DNA of 64,000 nt, taken from NCBI GenBank assembly GCA_001939945.1, contig MOEB01000002.1, positions 1 to 64,000 on the forward strand, read 5' to 3'. The first letter of the stretch is position 1; each line of letters opens with the position of its first letter. A program made the translations under genes and the position numbers. Positions 1 to 8,212 of this stretch are shown here, in pieces. The notes beneath the pieces were generated by a model. The model did not search any database and was not told the DNA's origin. It worked only from the letters and a program-made list of their open reading frames with translations. Source of the stretch: Aerophototrophica crusticola (GTDB lineage Bacteria > Pseudomonadota > Alphaproteobacteria > Azospirillales > Azospirillaceae).

Positions 1-2202
1 CAGCGCCTGCTCGAAGCGCTCCCTGGCGCCGTCATGGTCGGAACGGGTTAAGGACAGGTTGGCAGCATAGAGTAGCCAACGAGCCTGGACGCGCACGTTC
101 CCTTCCTTCCGCGCCTGATCGATGGCCTGATGAATAAGAGTGGCGGAGCCCATCCCGGTGAAGCGCTGAAACTCAGCGAAGCCAGCGACGGCGGAATGCA
201 ATCGATCACAGGGCAGCATCGACAGTTGCCGCTCCAGAATTGCCTCCACATTGAAGAATTCCGGCGTCAGCCGCTGGATCGCCTCGGCACCCCCTGTCGT
301 GCCTGCCTTATCTCCATCCTCCGCCAATTTCAGGAACAGGCCCAGCAACCGATCCCGATCCCCATGATCTGGCGGCATCCCCTCCACAATGCACTCCCGG
401 ACTGGCACGAGCAGTCGTAACCGCCCACCCGTCTCAATCACCAGCCCCAGATGCCGCAAGGCCCTGGCGCCTTGCGCACCATCCTCCGGCAACAGTTCAT
501 CCCGCATCTCCGGCGTCAGCCCATCGGGCAGCCAGCCCAGCAGGGACGCCAACCGGCGCGCCGCGTCGCTGAACTGGCGGCTGTTGAGCGACAGGGCCAA
601 AGACGCCTTGAAATTGACCGTCCGGTCGTCCCCCGGCCCCCGTTGCAACAGGCCGGCCCGCTGCCGCTGCCAACTCTTCCACAAATCGTCCAGGCTCATT
701 TCACCCTGCGCCAGATGCGCCAGCAGCGTCAGGGCCAGCGGGATGCCGTCAACGGCCTTCAGCAGGGTCGGCAGGTTCTTGTCGTTGGCGAGCCCCTTTC
801 CGGCAATCTCCAGGAACAAGGCCCGTGCTTCGTCGGGGTGCAGGGGGATCAGCGACACCCTCTCCCATGCCAGCCCCGCGGGCGCCGCGTTTCGCCGGAT
901 GGACAGGATCAGGCCGACGCCGGGGACCGTGCCGAGTTCCGACAGCGCCTCTTCTGTGCCAAGCGTTTCCGCCTCCCATGGCGTCTCGGCATTGTCCAGG
1001 ATCAGCAGGGTCGGTTGCGCCGCCAGGGCGGCCAGGGTGCGGGGCATTGGGTCTGGCCCCACCTCCAGCCCCAGCGCCTGGGACACCAGTTGCACCATGT
1101 CGCCGGCGGTCCTGGCGCCTTCCAGCTTCACGAACAGCCGCCGCGGATAGTGGCCTAATATCTCCCGGTCATGGGCGACTGCCAGGGACAGGGCGGACTT
1201 GCCCATGCCGCCGCCGCCCAACAGGGCTACGGGGACCGGCGGGGCCGCCAGCAGCGCCGCCTTGGCCTGCGCCAACTCCGTCACCCGGCCGGTGAAGTGC
1301 GGCGGCTTGGGGGGCAGGCGGCCGACCAGGGGTGGGGGGGCTGCCTTGGCTGCGGGTGGCAGGCTTGGCGCCGCCTTGGGCAGCAGGCCGGTCAGGAAGC
1401 CCGGCAGGTCGCCATGGTTCTTGCCGAAGGGGACGGGGTACAGGCGTTGCCAGCCACGGTCCTGGTATCCCGGAACCTCGCTTTCCCGGCACAGCAGATA
1501 GTGCCGATGGTGCGTTTCCGGCAGGATGGTGTCGATCCATTCCAGCAGCTGCCCCAGGTTCGGGTCGTCCACCGTGCCTCCGCACCCGACGAACAGCAGC
1601 GACGTATGCATGGCAAAGGATTGCTGGAGGACCTGGGTGAAGCCATGCCCGAGCGTGCGGGCGTAGTCCCGGATGCCCAGCACGACGCTGCCTGGTGTCT
1701 CCCAATGGCCATGCAGGTGCAGGATGCCCTTGCGGTCGCGCTGGATGAAGTCACCAACCTTCGCCACATCACTGACCAGGATGGGCTGGCAGCCCGTTAC
1801 CTCGGTCAACAGCGAATCGTAGTTGGTGGTGGACAGCCGGTTTCCCGGTTCGGCCAGCCGCGCGATGGCCCGGGGCAGGGCGGGATCGGCAGCCGTCAGG
1901 CTGCCCACCGTATCCCTCAGCCATCGCGAAAACTCACCGGGCGGGGTGAGCTTGGCCTGTAGGAACTCTGCCACATTGAGCAGCGTGACTATGTCCTCAT
2001 CGTCCAGGTCAGCCAACCTGCCATCGAGCTGCTTTTGGGTAATCCGCCCAAGCTCCTTCGCCCGCTCCAACCCGTGCCGGACCAGCCCCTTCCAACTGGT
2101 GAAGGGCATCCCCGGCGCCGCGGCCATGCCCACGCCCGCACCGGCCACCACCAGTACCTCGCCTTGCGCCACCTGCTCCTTCAAGGATTTGAGAAGCTCC
2201 AC
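1..2202 (-). CDS. SIR2 / NB-ARC STAND ATPase / TPR protein (NLR-like, probable antiphage defence), 3' end outside window
   Basis: An open frame of 734 codons runs off the left edge with no stop. Residues about 15-275 form a SIR2_2-type NADase-like domain: VVAGAGVG near residue 18, STTNYD near 125 (candidate catalytic Asn127), LHLHGHW near 161 (candidate His164) and LLFVGCG near 202. A Pro/Ala linker leads to an NB-ARC ATPase: P-loop GGGGMGKS near 329, Walker B PTLLILDN near 397 and GIPLA near 486. The tail is helical and TPR-like (RERFEQAL at the edge). Families of this build (SIR2-STAND/Avs, bacterial NLRs) sense infection and deplete NAD; that role is inferred here. The GTG start at 2202 is chosen because no ATG precedes the domain, an AGAGG lies 7 nt upstream, and the SIR2 fold begins at once. 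A stop at 2281 bounds the frame. Confidence 0.88.
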   Translation of the reverse strand, partial: MELLKSLKEQVAQGEVLVVAGAGVGMAAAPGMPFTSWKGLVRHGLERAKELGRITQKQLDGRLADLDDEDIVTLLNVAEFLQAKLTPPGEFSRWLRDTVGSLTAADPALPRAIARLAEPGNRLSTTNYDSLLTEVTGCQPILVSDVAKVGDFIQRDRKGILHLHGHWETPGSVVLGIRDYARTLGHGFTQVLQQSFAMHTSLLFVGCGGTVDDPNLGQLLEWIDTILPETHHRHYLLCRESEVPGYQDRGWQRLYPVPFGKNHGDLPGFLTGLLPKAAPSLPPAAKAAPPPLVGRLPPKPPHFTGRVTELAQAKAALLAAPPVPVALLGGGGMGKSALSLAVAHDREILGHYPRRLFVKLEGARTAGDMVQLVSQALGLEVGPDPMPRTLAALAAQPTLLILDNAETPWEAETLGTEEALSELGTVPGVGLILSIRRNAAPAGLAWERVSLIPLHPDEARALFLEIAGKGLANDKNLPTLLKAVDGIPLALTLLAHLAQGEMSLDDLWKSWQRQRAGLLQRGPGDDRTVNFKASLALSLNSRQFSDAARRLASLLGWLPDGLTPEMRDELLPEDGAQGARALRHLGLVIETGGRLRLLVPVRECIVEGMPPDHGDRDRLLGLFLKLAEDGDKAGTTGGAEAIQRLTPEFFNVEAILERQLSMLPCDRLHSAVAGFAEFQRFTGMGSATLIHQAIDQARKEGNVRVQARWLLYAANLSLTRSDHDGARERFEQAL

Positions 2203-2303
2203 CGCACCACCTCTATCCCATTCCGGCAAAGGGTGGCATAGCTCATCCCTGGCGACAACGGGTGTGCGGGCGTATCCCTGCTACCGCAAGCTTCCGGAAG
2301 CCC

Positions 2304-2819
2304 ATGTCCACCATCACCCCCCTCGAGCCCGACGTCACCCCTGACCCCACCGCCGTCGCGGCCATGTGGTCAGCCTACTGCACCGCCACCGGCTTGGCCC
2401 CCGACACGCCCCATGGCGCCTTCGCCTTCGGCAGCGGGGCGGCCATGGCGGATGAGTTGTTGGTGCCCATCCTGTCCGGGGCCAAGCGGGCCACGGCGGG
2501 GGTGTTGGTGGAGTATGAGGCGGAGGGGGCGCCGTGGGACCGGTCCGGCTACCATGAGGTGGTGGTGGACGGTCGGGGGCAGCCCGCCTGCATCCTGCGC
2601 TACACGGCCTGCGAGGTCCGGCCCTTCGACTAGGTGGACGAGGGGTTCGCCCGGGCGGAGGGGGAGGGAGACCTGAGCCTCGCCTGGTGGCGGGACGCGC
2701 ATCTCCGTTATTTCGACCCTTATGTCCGCGCCAAGTTCGGCCGCCCCTTGGCCCCGGACGAACCCATGGTCCTGGAACGCTTCACCATCGTCTGGCCGCC
2801 GGCGCTGGCGGACAAGTAA
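2304..2819 (+). pseudogene. ASCH-domain protein interrupted by one in-frame amber codon
   Basis: ATG 2304 opens a 109-codon frame ending at TAG 2631-2633. The same frame then continues without other damage to TAA at 2819 (another 61 codons). The joined 170-residue protein reads as a full ASCH-domain protein: FGSG near residue 38, a LSGAKRATAG segment near 56, then CEVRPFD-stop-VDEGFARAEGEGD across the lesion. In ASCH proteins this spot is usually Glu in FDEVD, so a single G-to-T change (GAG to TAG) explains the stop. ASCH proteins bind RNA or modified nucleosides. The gene is divergent from the SIR2-STAND gene, with about 100 bp between starts. A sequencing error or amber read-through are the alternatives. 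Confidence 0.85.
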
Positions 2820-2898
2820 CCTAGGTGCAGGGCACGTCAGGTCACCCCGGGCTTGACCCCATGGTGCCAAGCTAACTGGCCTGAGGTTTTCTGTGCTT

Positions 2899-2986
2899 CC
2901 CCCGCGAAGGCGGGGGCCCACTGTTTTTCAAACACGGTGACGGCCCGCATCGGGTCAAGAGCTGTGGACCCCCGCCTTCGCGGGGG
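2899..2986. repeat. REP/BIME-like inverted pair of 18-bp palindromic units
   Basis: CCCCCGCGAAGGCGGGGG at 2899-2916 is itself a hairpin (7-bp stem, GAAG loop). Its exact reverse complement stands at 2969-2986. The match extends to 23 bp on each side with one mismatch (arms 2899-2921 and 2964-2986). Loop and spacing fit a REP/BIME-type intergenic element. Confidence 0.8.
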
Positions 2987-3246
2987 ACGCGGTGGTGTTT
3001 TTGTCACTCTCGGTTCAGTCCCAACTTCCTGCCCATAGGGTCAGGCCCGGATTGACATCGGGCGGGCTAATCACCCGGAACATGGACAATCTTCCTATCC
3101 CATGCCACCATGTCAGACGCGCCCACCCCGGCGCCGGGTCTTGCACAGGTCCATCCCCCAGCACATCCGGGACGATCCGGGCACCATCCGTGTGCATCCA
3201 TGTCCCAAACTGTCCGCACCCCTAAACGAGACACAAAACCGGACCG

Positions 3247-3359
3247 GTCACCTTTGTCTCCTTAAGCGACAGACATCAACGAATCCAACAGCTTGGAAGG
3301 AGACATACGTCACCTTAAGCGTCACCTTTGGTCACCTTAAGGTCTCCTTATGTCACCTG
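3247..3359. repeat. Phased array of GTC(A/T)CCTT(AAG) units
   Basis: Copies begin at 3247, 3256, 3309, 3321, 3331, 3342 and 3352. Cores are GTCACCTTTG, GTCTCCTTAAG, GTCACCTTAAG, GTCACCTTTG, GTCACCTTAAG, GTCTCCTTA and GTCACCTG. Spacing inside each cluster is 9-12 bp, about one helical turn, and an inverted AAGGAGAC lies at 3297-3304. This resembles a cooperative protein-binding array or degenerate iterons. No repressor or replication gene is adjacent. Confidence 0.7.
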
Positions 3360-3378
3360 CCGTCACGCATCCCGGCCC

Positions 3379-4116
3379 TCACACCTCCACCAGCGCATAC
3401 GGCTTCCCCGTCGGCTTCTCGATATGTGCGGCCACGTTGAACACCGGGTTCCCGGCGCGGGTATGCCCGGCATAGGTGCCGCGGTGGGCGTGGCCGTGGA
3501 ACACGGCTTTCACGCCGTCGAAGCGGTCGATGGTCTCGGCGAGGCGGGAGGAGCCGAGGAAGGGGAAGATGGCCTCCGGCTCCCCCACCACCGTCTCGCA
3601 GATGGGGGCATAGTGCAGGACCACCACCTTGCGCTCCGTTTCCAACTGCTTCAGCGCGTGCTCCAGCCGCAGGGATTCGTCGATGGCCTCCTGCACGAAC
3701 TGCTTGATGGCGGACTCGCCGAAGGCGTCCAGCATCTTGCCGTCAAAGCCGCCGCCGAAGCCCTTCACCCCGGCGAAGCCCACGCCCTTCACCACATGGG
3801 TCTCGTTCTCCAGGAACTTGACCCCGGCGTCGCGCAGCACCTTCTCGATCTCCTCCGGCTTGTCGCACTGGTGGTCATGGTTGCCCAGCACCGCCAGGAC
3901 GGGGATGGCGATGCCGCGCAAATCCTCGGCCAGGGCCTCCGCCTCGGCCGCGGTGCCGATGTTGGTCAGGTCGCCGCACAGGCACAGCACGTCGGCCGAG
4001 TGCCCCACTTCGGCAAAGGCGTCGCGCCACTGGCCCCGCTGGTTGGGGCTGGCATGGACGTCGCCGATGGCGGCCACCCGCAGGGGCCCCGGGGCGATGA
4101 TCACGTCGTCCGCCAT
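3379..4116 (-). CDS. Calcineurin-like metallophosphoesterase
   Basis: 245 aa with the full set of metallophosphoesterase motifs in order: GDVHA near residue 18, GDLTN near 48, GNHD near 78, HYAP near 169 and GHAH near 207. These supply the Asp/His/Asn ligands of a dinuclear metal centre, so it should be an active phosphoesterase; the substrate is unknown. No signal peptide is visible, so it is probably cytoplasmic. It starts 3 nt after the stop of the nucleotidyltransferase gene, so the two are surely co-transcribed and may act on the same nucleotide-type substrate. Confidence 0.88.
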   Translation of the reverse strand: MADDVIIAPGPLRVAAIGDVHASPNQRGQWRDAFAEVGHSADVLCLCGDLTNIGTAAEAEALAEDLRGIAIPVLAVLGNHDHQCDKPEEIEKVLRDAGVKFLENETHVVKGVGFAGVKGFGGGFDGKMLDAFGESAIKQFVQEAIDESLRLEHALKQLETERKVVVLHYAPICETVVGEPEAIFPFLGSSRLAETIDRFDGVKAVFHGHAHRGTYAGHTRAGNPVFNVAAHIEKPTGKPYALVEV

Positions 4117-4119
4117 GGC

Positions 4120-5034
4120 TCAGCTCCCCACGCCGCTGGCCGGCTGGGCGGCGCCGATGATGTCGGCAAAGCCCCACTGCTTCACGTCCACCTCATAGTC
4201 GACGGGGCTGAACAGCCGGCCACGGCAGACCTTGGTCTGCGGGATGGGCAGGTCGGCATGCATGCGGGCCCGCTCCAGCAGCTCCTCGTACAGCCAGCGG
4301 GGCACGTTGTCCCGCTCCGTCGGGTAGATGAAGCGGAAGTTCAGGACGTGCATCAGCAGCACCTCCCAATACTGCTCCATGTGGTTCAGCAGCCGGCGCC
4401 AGTCGATCCGGTCGGCCTGCTTCAACATGATGTGCGCCACGTCCGCCCCGTCATAGCGGTGGCGGAGCTGGAGCAGCGCCTTCGACCAGATCATCTCCGT
4501 CGGCGGGGTGAGCTGGACTTCCACCCCGTAATACAGGGCCGGGTGGCTTTCCTTGAACCAGGCGTCGGTGATGGGCACCACGGCCACGGCGCTGCTGAAG
4601 ATCACGTCGAAGAAGCACTGGCCGCGCCGGACCTTGGCGATCCAGCGCTCATCCTCGATCTCGGTCTCGAAGCCGCGCTCCTGGAAATGCAGCAGGATGC
4701 GGGGGAAGTCCCCCGCCTTGCAGAAGATGTCCAGGTCCTTGGTGGCGCGGTTGATGCCGGTATAGCAGTTCACCGCGAAGGTGCCCGCCACCAGGAACGG
4801 GATCCCGCTCTCCCGCAGGATGCGAAGGCTCTCCGCATAGAACTGGTCCGCCTCCGGCGGGGCCAAGTGGGAGGAGGGCGGCGGCGCCCCGGTCAGCAGC
4901 GGCGCGGCACCGCCGGCCACCGGGATGCTGCCGGGCTGGTCGTTGGTCTCGGCCGGGTCGGACGTTTCCAGGGTCGTCACGGGGGGCTTCCGGGCTGTGG
5001 CGCACATGCCCGGGGGAACAGCCCCGTTCGCCAC
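4120..5034 (-). CDS. Nucleotidyltransferase-fold protein
   Basis: 304 aa. After a Pro/Ala-rich N-terminus of about 65 residues comes a pol-beta-like nucleotidyltransferase core: FLVAGTFAVNCYTG (glycine motif) near residue 80 and TKDLDIFC (metal-binding D-x-D) near 98. The later FFDVIFSS may supply the third carboxylate. This resembles the stand-alone nucleotidyltransferases related to MNT and AbiEii types. No HEPN partner is next to it; the partner is a metallophosphoesterase 3 nt downstream. The true start could be internal, because the N-terminal extension is low in complexity. Target and product are unknown. Confidence 0.75.
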   Translation of the reverse strand: MANGAVPPGMCATARKPPVTTLETSDPAETNDQPGSIPVAGGAAPLLTGAPPPSSHLAPPEADQFYAESLRILRESGIPFLVAGTFAVNCYTGINRATKDLDIFCKAGDFPRILLHFQERGFETEIEDERWIAKVRRGQCFFDVIFSSAVAVVPITDAWFKESHPALYYGVEVQLTPPTEMIWSKALLQLRHRYDGADVAHIMLKQADRIDWRRLLNHMEQYWEVLLMHVLNFRFIYPTERDNVPRWLYEELLERARMHADLPIPQTKVCRGRLFSPVDYEVDVKQWGFADIIGAAQPASGVGS

Positions 5035-5105
5035 CCGGTTCCCCGGCCCGGCCGGGGCAGCGCATGGATCAGCCGGTTTGATGGGTGGCAGAAGGATTTT
5101 TGCCG

Positions 5106-5153
5106 TTGACAGACTTAGGATGTATCGGCATCTATTCCGACGTCGGATGTATC
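5106..5153 (+). promoter_or_regulatory. Candidate promoter with overlapping operator upstream of the ABC exporter
   Basis: TTGACA stands at 5106-5111, with a weak -10 (ATCTAT) near 5130-5135. Overlapping it are two direct copies of GATGTATC (5119-5126 and 5146-5153), 27 bp apart, and a perfect palindrome CCGACGTCGG at 5137-5146. The layout suits a repressor-controlled exporter gene. The regulator is not identifiable from this window. Confidence 0.5.
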
Positions 5154-5210
5154 AAGCGGGCGGCGTTCCGGTCTGGGGCGCCGCCTTTGCCGTCCCCGGA
5201 GTATCCTCCC

Positions 5211-7091
5211 ATGTTCGCGACCCTGTTCCGTCCCAGCCTCGACCGGGCCATGCGCGCCGTGCGCATCGACAGCCTGGAGGACCAGGACCGCGCCTTCTCC
5301 TGGGAGGATGCGGAGCCGGTCCGGCCGCTGCCCCGCAAGCCCTTCAGCTTCATCACCGCCCTGATCCGGGAGAAGTTCCTGGGACGGCTGACGCTGATGG
5401 TCCTGGCCGTCGTGCTGGGCCAGACCATCGAGGCGTTCGAGCCCTATGCCCTGAAGGCGGTGGTGGACGCCCTGACCGCGGCGGCCGACGGCAAGCCGAT
5501 CGAGGGGCTGGGCCTGACCGGCTGGTTCCTGGTCCTGCTGGGCATCTGGTTCGGCGGCATCGGCATGTACCGCGTCTACCAGGTGATCGACATCTACACC
5601 TCGCCCAGCATCCGGGCGCTGGCGCAGAAGCGGATGTTCGCCTGGCTGATGGGCCACAGCCCCACCTACTTCCAGGACAACTTCGCCGGCAAGCTGGGCC
5701 AGAAGATCAAGCAGGGCGCCAACGCCATCCTCGGGATCATCGAGATCCTGATGTTCGACGTGATCCGGGTGCTGGTGCTGCTGCTGGTGTCCCTGGGCCT
5801 GCTCTGGACGGCGTCGCCCTTCTTCTCGGCCATCCTGGGCGTGTGGATGCTGGCCTATGTGGGGGTCAGCGCCTGGCTGGCGCGACACTGCTTCCACCTG
5901 TCGGAAGCCATGTCCGACGCGGTCAGCTCCTCCTCCGGCCGGATCGTGGACGCCATCACCAACGCCGACCTGGTCCGCGGCTTCGCCCGCACGGCGTTCG
6001 AGCGCAGCTTCCTGGGGCACTGGATCAACGAGGAGCGGTTCCGCTCCCGCCGGCTCCGCTGGTTCCTGGTGCTGATGCGGCTGTTCCAGATGGCCAGCAT
6101 CATCCTGCTGCTGGCGGCCCTGATCTGGCTGGCCATCGGCCGCACCCTGGCCGGCCAGATGACGGTGGGGGAGTTCACGCTGGTCTTCACCCTGGCCTTC
6201 CAGATCTCCAGCACCGTCTGGCACCTGTCCGACCGGCTGCTGAACTTCTTCGAGGAGCTGGGCACCCTGTCGGAGGCGCTGGAGGTCATCTCCGCCCCGC
6301 ATGAGATCGTGGACGCCCCCGGCGCCAAGCCGCTGGCCGTCCGCGACGGCGGGATCGAGGTGAAGGGCCTGCACTTCGCCTTCCCCGACGGCACCAAGGT
6401 CTTCCAGGGCCTGGACCTGTCGATCCGGCCGGGGGAGAAGGTGGGGCTGGTGGGCCGGTCCGGTGCCGGCAAGAGCACCCTGGTGAAGCTGCTGCGCCGC
6501 CAGTACGAGCCCCAGGGCGGGCAGATCCTGGTGGACGGGCAGGACATCGCCTTTGTCACCCTGGAAAGCCTGAACGCGGCCATAGCGGAGGTGCCGCAAC
6601 AACCGGGTGTCTTCCACCGCAGCGTCGGGGACAACATCGCCTATGGCCGCCAGGACGCGCCGCAGGAGATGGTGGAGCAGGCGGCCCGCCAGGCCCATGC
6701 CCACGACTTCATCCTCCGCCGCCCCACGGCCTATGGCACCATCGTGGGGGAGCAGGGGATCAAGCTGTCGGGTGGGGAGCGCCAGCGGGTGGCCATCGCC
6801 CGTGCCCTGCTGAAGGACGCCAAGGTGCTGGTGCTGGATGAGGCGACCTCCGCCCTGGACAGCGAGAGCGAGCACCTGATCCAGGAGGCCCTGTGGACCC
6901 TGATGGAGGGGCGGACGGTGATCGCCATCGCCCACCGCCTGTCCACCATCACCGGCATGGACCGCATCCTCTACCTGGAGGGCGGGCAGGTGGTGGAGCA
7001 GGGCACCCACAGCCAGCTCCTGGCCCTGGGCGGCCGCTACGCCGCCCTGTGGCATCGGCAGAGCGGCGGTTTTTTGGCAGCGGCGGAGTAA
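5211..7091 (+). CDS. ABC transporter, fused permease and ATPase (half-size exporter)
   Basis: 626 aa from ATG 5211, preceded by a GGAG 9 nt upstream; an earlier in-frame codon at 5085 only adds unlikely residues across the promoter. The N-terminal half has about six membrane segments (ABC exporter type I fold). The C-terminal ATPase has Walker A GRSGAGKST, Q-loop, signature LSGGERQR, Walker B VLVLDEATSALD and H-loop AIAHRLST, so it should be active and work as a homodimer in the inner membrane. The substrate is unknown; MsbA-like lipid or drug export is possible. It is divergent from the nucleotidyltransferase gene. Confidence 0.93.
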   Translation: MFATLFRPSLDRAMRAVRIDSLEDQDRAFSWEDAEPVRPLPRKPFSFITALIREKFLGRLTLMVLAVVLGQTIEAFEPYALKAVVDALTAAADGKPIEGLGLTGWFLVLLGIWFGGIGMYRVYQVIDIYTSPSIRALAQKRMFAWLMGHSPTYFQDNFAGKLGQKIKQGANAILGIIEILMFDVIRVLVLLLVSLGLLWTASPFFSAILGVWMLAYVGVSAWLARHCFHLSEAMSDAVSSSSGRIVDAITNADLVRGFARTAFERSFLGHWINEERFRSRRLRWFLVLMRLFQMASIILLLAALIWLAIGRTLAGQMTVGEFTLVFTLAFQISSTVWHLSDRLLNFFEELGTLSEALEVISAPHEIVDAPGAKPLAVRDGGIEVKGLHFAFPDGTKVFQGLDLSIRPGEKVGLVGRSGAGKSTLVKLLRRQYEPQGGQILVDGQDIAFVTLESLNAAIAEVPQQPGVFHRSVGDNIAYGRQDAPQEMVEQAARQAHAHDFILRRPTAYGTIVGEQGIKLSGGERQRVAIARALLKDAKVLVLDEATSALDSESEHLIQEALWTLMEGRTVIAIAHRLSTITGMDRILYLEGGQVVEQGTHSQLLALGGRYAALWHRQSGGFLAAAE

Positions 7092-7119
7092 GGTGCAAGG
7101 AGGAGACGGGGACGGTGAC

Positions 7120-7653
7120 ATGGCAGAGCGGTTCACCTTTTTCTGGAACGGCCCCTTCTCCCAATGGCACCGCTCTCCCTTCTGCTTGGACGGGATCCTG
7201 TACGTCACGGCCGAGCAGTACATGATGGCCAGCAAAGCCAGGCTGTTCGGGGATGACGTGCGGCTCCGCCAAATTCTGGAAGCGGACCACCCACGGGACC
7301 AGAAGGCCCTCGGGCGAAAAGTTTCCGGCTTTGACCAGCAGGTTTGGGACAGGCATGCGCGTGAAATCGTCTATCGGGGCAACCGTGCCAAGTTCACGAC
7401 ACACCGTGACCTGTTGCGGCAGCTGCTCGACACGGCAGGGACGATCCTCGTAGAGGCAAGCCCACTGGATACTGTCTGGGGTATTGGTCTCGCGGCCGAC
7501 GACCCGGACGCCACAGTTCCGTCGCGATGGCGCGGCAAGAACTGGTTGGGTGAGACCCTGACCCGGCTTCGGGACGACCTGTTGGCGGAGCAAGCTGAGG
7601 GCGGCATACCGGAACTGGTGGCCAGGGCTGGGCGCAAGGAACGGAAGGGCTGA
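7120..7653 (+). CDS. NADAR (YbiA/DUF1768) family protein
   Basis: 177 aa. FTFFWNGPFSQWHRSPF near the start, TAEQYMMASKA near residue 32, ADHPRDQKALGR near 55 and DTVWGIGLAADD near 125 are hallmarks of the NADAR family. Members are N-glycosidases acting on riboflavin pathway intermediates or ADP-ribosylated molecules. The start is placed at ATG 7120 because the family begins just before FTFFW. A GTG at 7093 in the same frame, only 1 nt past the ABC stop, is possible but gives a Gly/Asp-rich leader. It is probably co-transcribed with the ABC gene. Confidence 0.87.
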   Translation: MAERFTFFWNGPFSQWHRSPFCLDGILYVTAEQYMMASKARLFGDDVRLRQILEADHPRDQKALGRKVSGFDQQVWDRHAREIVYRGNRAKFTTHRDLLRQLLDTAGTILVEASPLDTVWGIGLAADDPDATVPSRWRGKNWLGETLTRLRDDLLAEQAEGGIPELVARAGRKERKG

Positions 7654-7727
7654 GGGCGGCACCCGCCCCGGCGGAGAACGATGTTTCGCCCCACGGATGG
7701 GCCAAGGTAAAAGAAAGGAGCCAAGCC

Positions 7728-8192
7728 ATGCACCTGCGCTGGACGGCTTTCGAGGACCTCTCGGTCCATCAACTGTACGAGCTGCTGGCCTTCCGCCAGT
7801 CGGTCTTCATCGTGGAACAGGCGAGCGCCTACCCGGACCTGGACGGTCTGGACCAGACCTGCTGGCACCTGATGGTGCGCGACCGGCCGGGCGGGGCGCT
7901 CATCGGCTGCCTGCGTGCCCGCGGCCCCTGGGGGGAGGAGCCGGCCCTGATCGGCCGCATCGTCGTCGGCCCCGCCGCCCGCGGCACGGGCCTGGGGCGG
8001 CGGCTGGTGGCGGAGGGCTTGCGGTTCCTGGAACGGGAATATCCCCGCACCGACGTGCGCATCGGGGCGCAGGCGCACCTGCAGAACTTCTACGCCTCCT
8101 TCGGCTTCGTCACGGAGGGAGGGGAGTATGACGACGGCGGCATCCCCCACGTCACCATGTGGCGGCGGGTCGGGGTGGCGCTTGCGGCCTGA
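7728..8192 (+). CDS. GNAT N-acetyltransferase, ElaA-like
   Basis: 154 aa. The N-terminal LYELLAFRQSVFIVEQ and DLDGLDQTCWHL are the ElaA signature. GRIVVGPAARGTGLGRRLV carries the acetyl-CoA-binding R/Q-x-x-G-x-G/A of GNAT enzymes (here RGTGLG). The acceptor is not known for the family. The start has a purine-rich RBS (AAAGGAG) about 8 nt upstream. The next gene follows 20 nt after the stop, so the pair is probably an operon. Confidence 0.87.
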   Translation: MHLRWTAFEDLSVHQLYELLAFRQSVFIVEQASAYPDLDGLDQTCWHLMVRDRPGGALIGCLRARGPWGEEPALIGRIVVGPAARGTGLGRRLVAEGLRFLEREYPRTDVRIGAQAHLQNFYASFGFVTEGGEYDDGGIPHVTMWRRVGVALAA

Positions 8193-8212
8193 GGCGGGGG
8201 AGGGATAGGCGC

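Larger units (their letters stand above)
2820..3378. other. Convergent intergenic region without a gene, rich in short repeats
   Basis: About 560 bp between the 3' ends of the broken ASCH gene and the phosphoesterase gene. Short frames here have no recognisable family and are not called. It holds the palindromic pair (2899-2986) and the phased GTCACCTTAAG array (3247-3359). Nothing convincing is seen in 2987-3246. Confidence 0.7.

Noticed and set aside
389-1962. Long plus-strand frames over the left end
   Set aside because: They are antisense to the SIR2/NB-ARC frame, which carries real motifs; the plus translations are Arg/Pro/Ser-rich and match no family.
3247-3359. CRISPR array
   Set aside because: Units are 9-11 bp at 9-12 bp spacing; there are no unique spacers and no cas genes.
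3328-5109. 593-codon plus-strand frame
   Set aside because: Antisense shadow of the phosphoesterase and nucleotidyltransferase genes, which have full motif sets on the minus strand.
5115-7235. 706-codon minus-strand frame
   Set aside because: Shadow of the ABC transporter; GC-rich codon bias keeps the opposite strand open.
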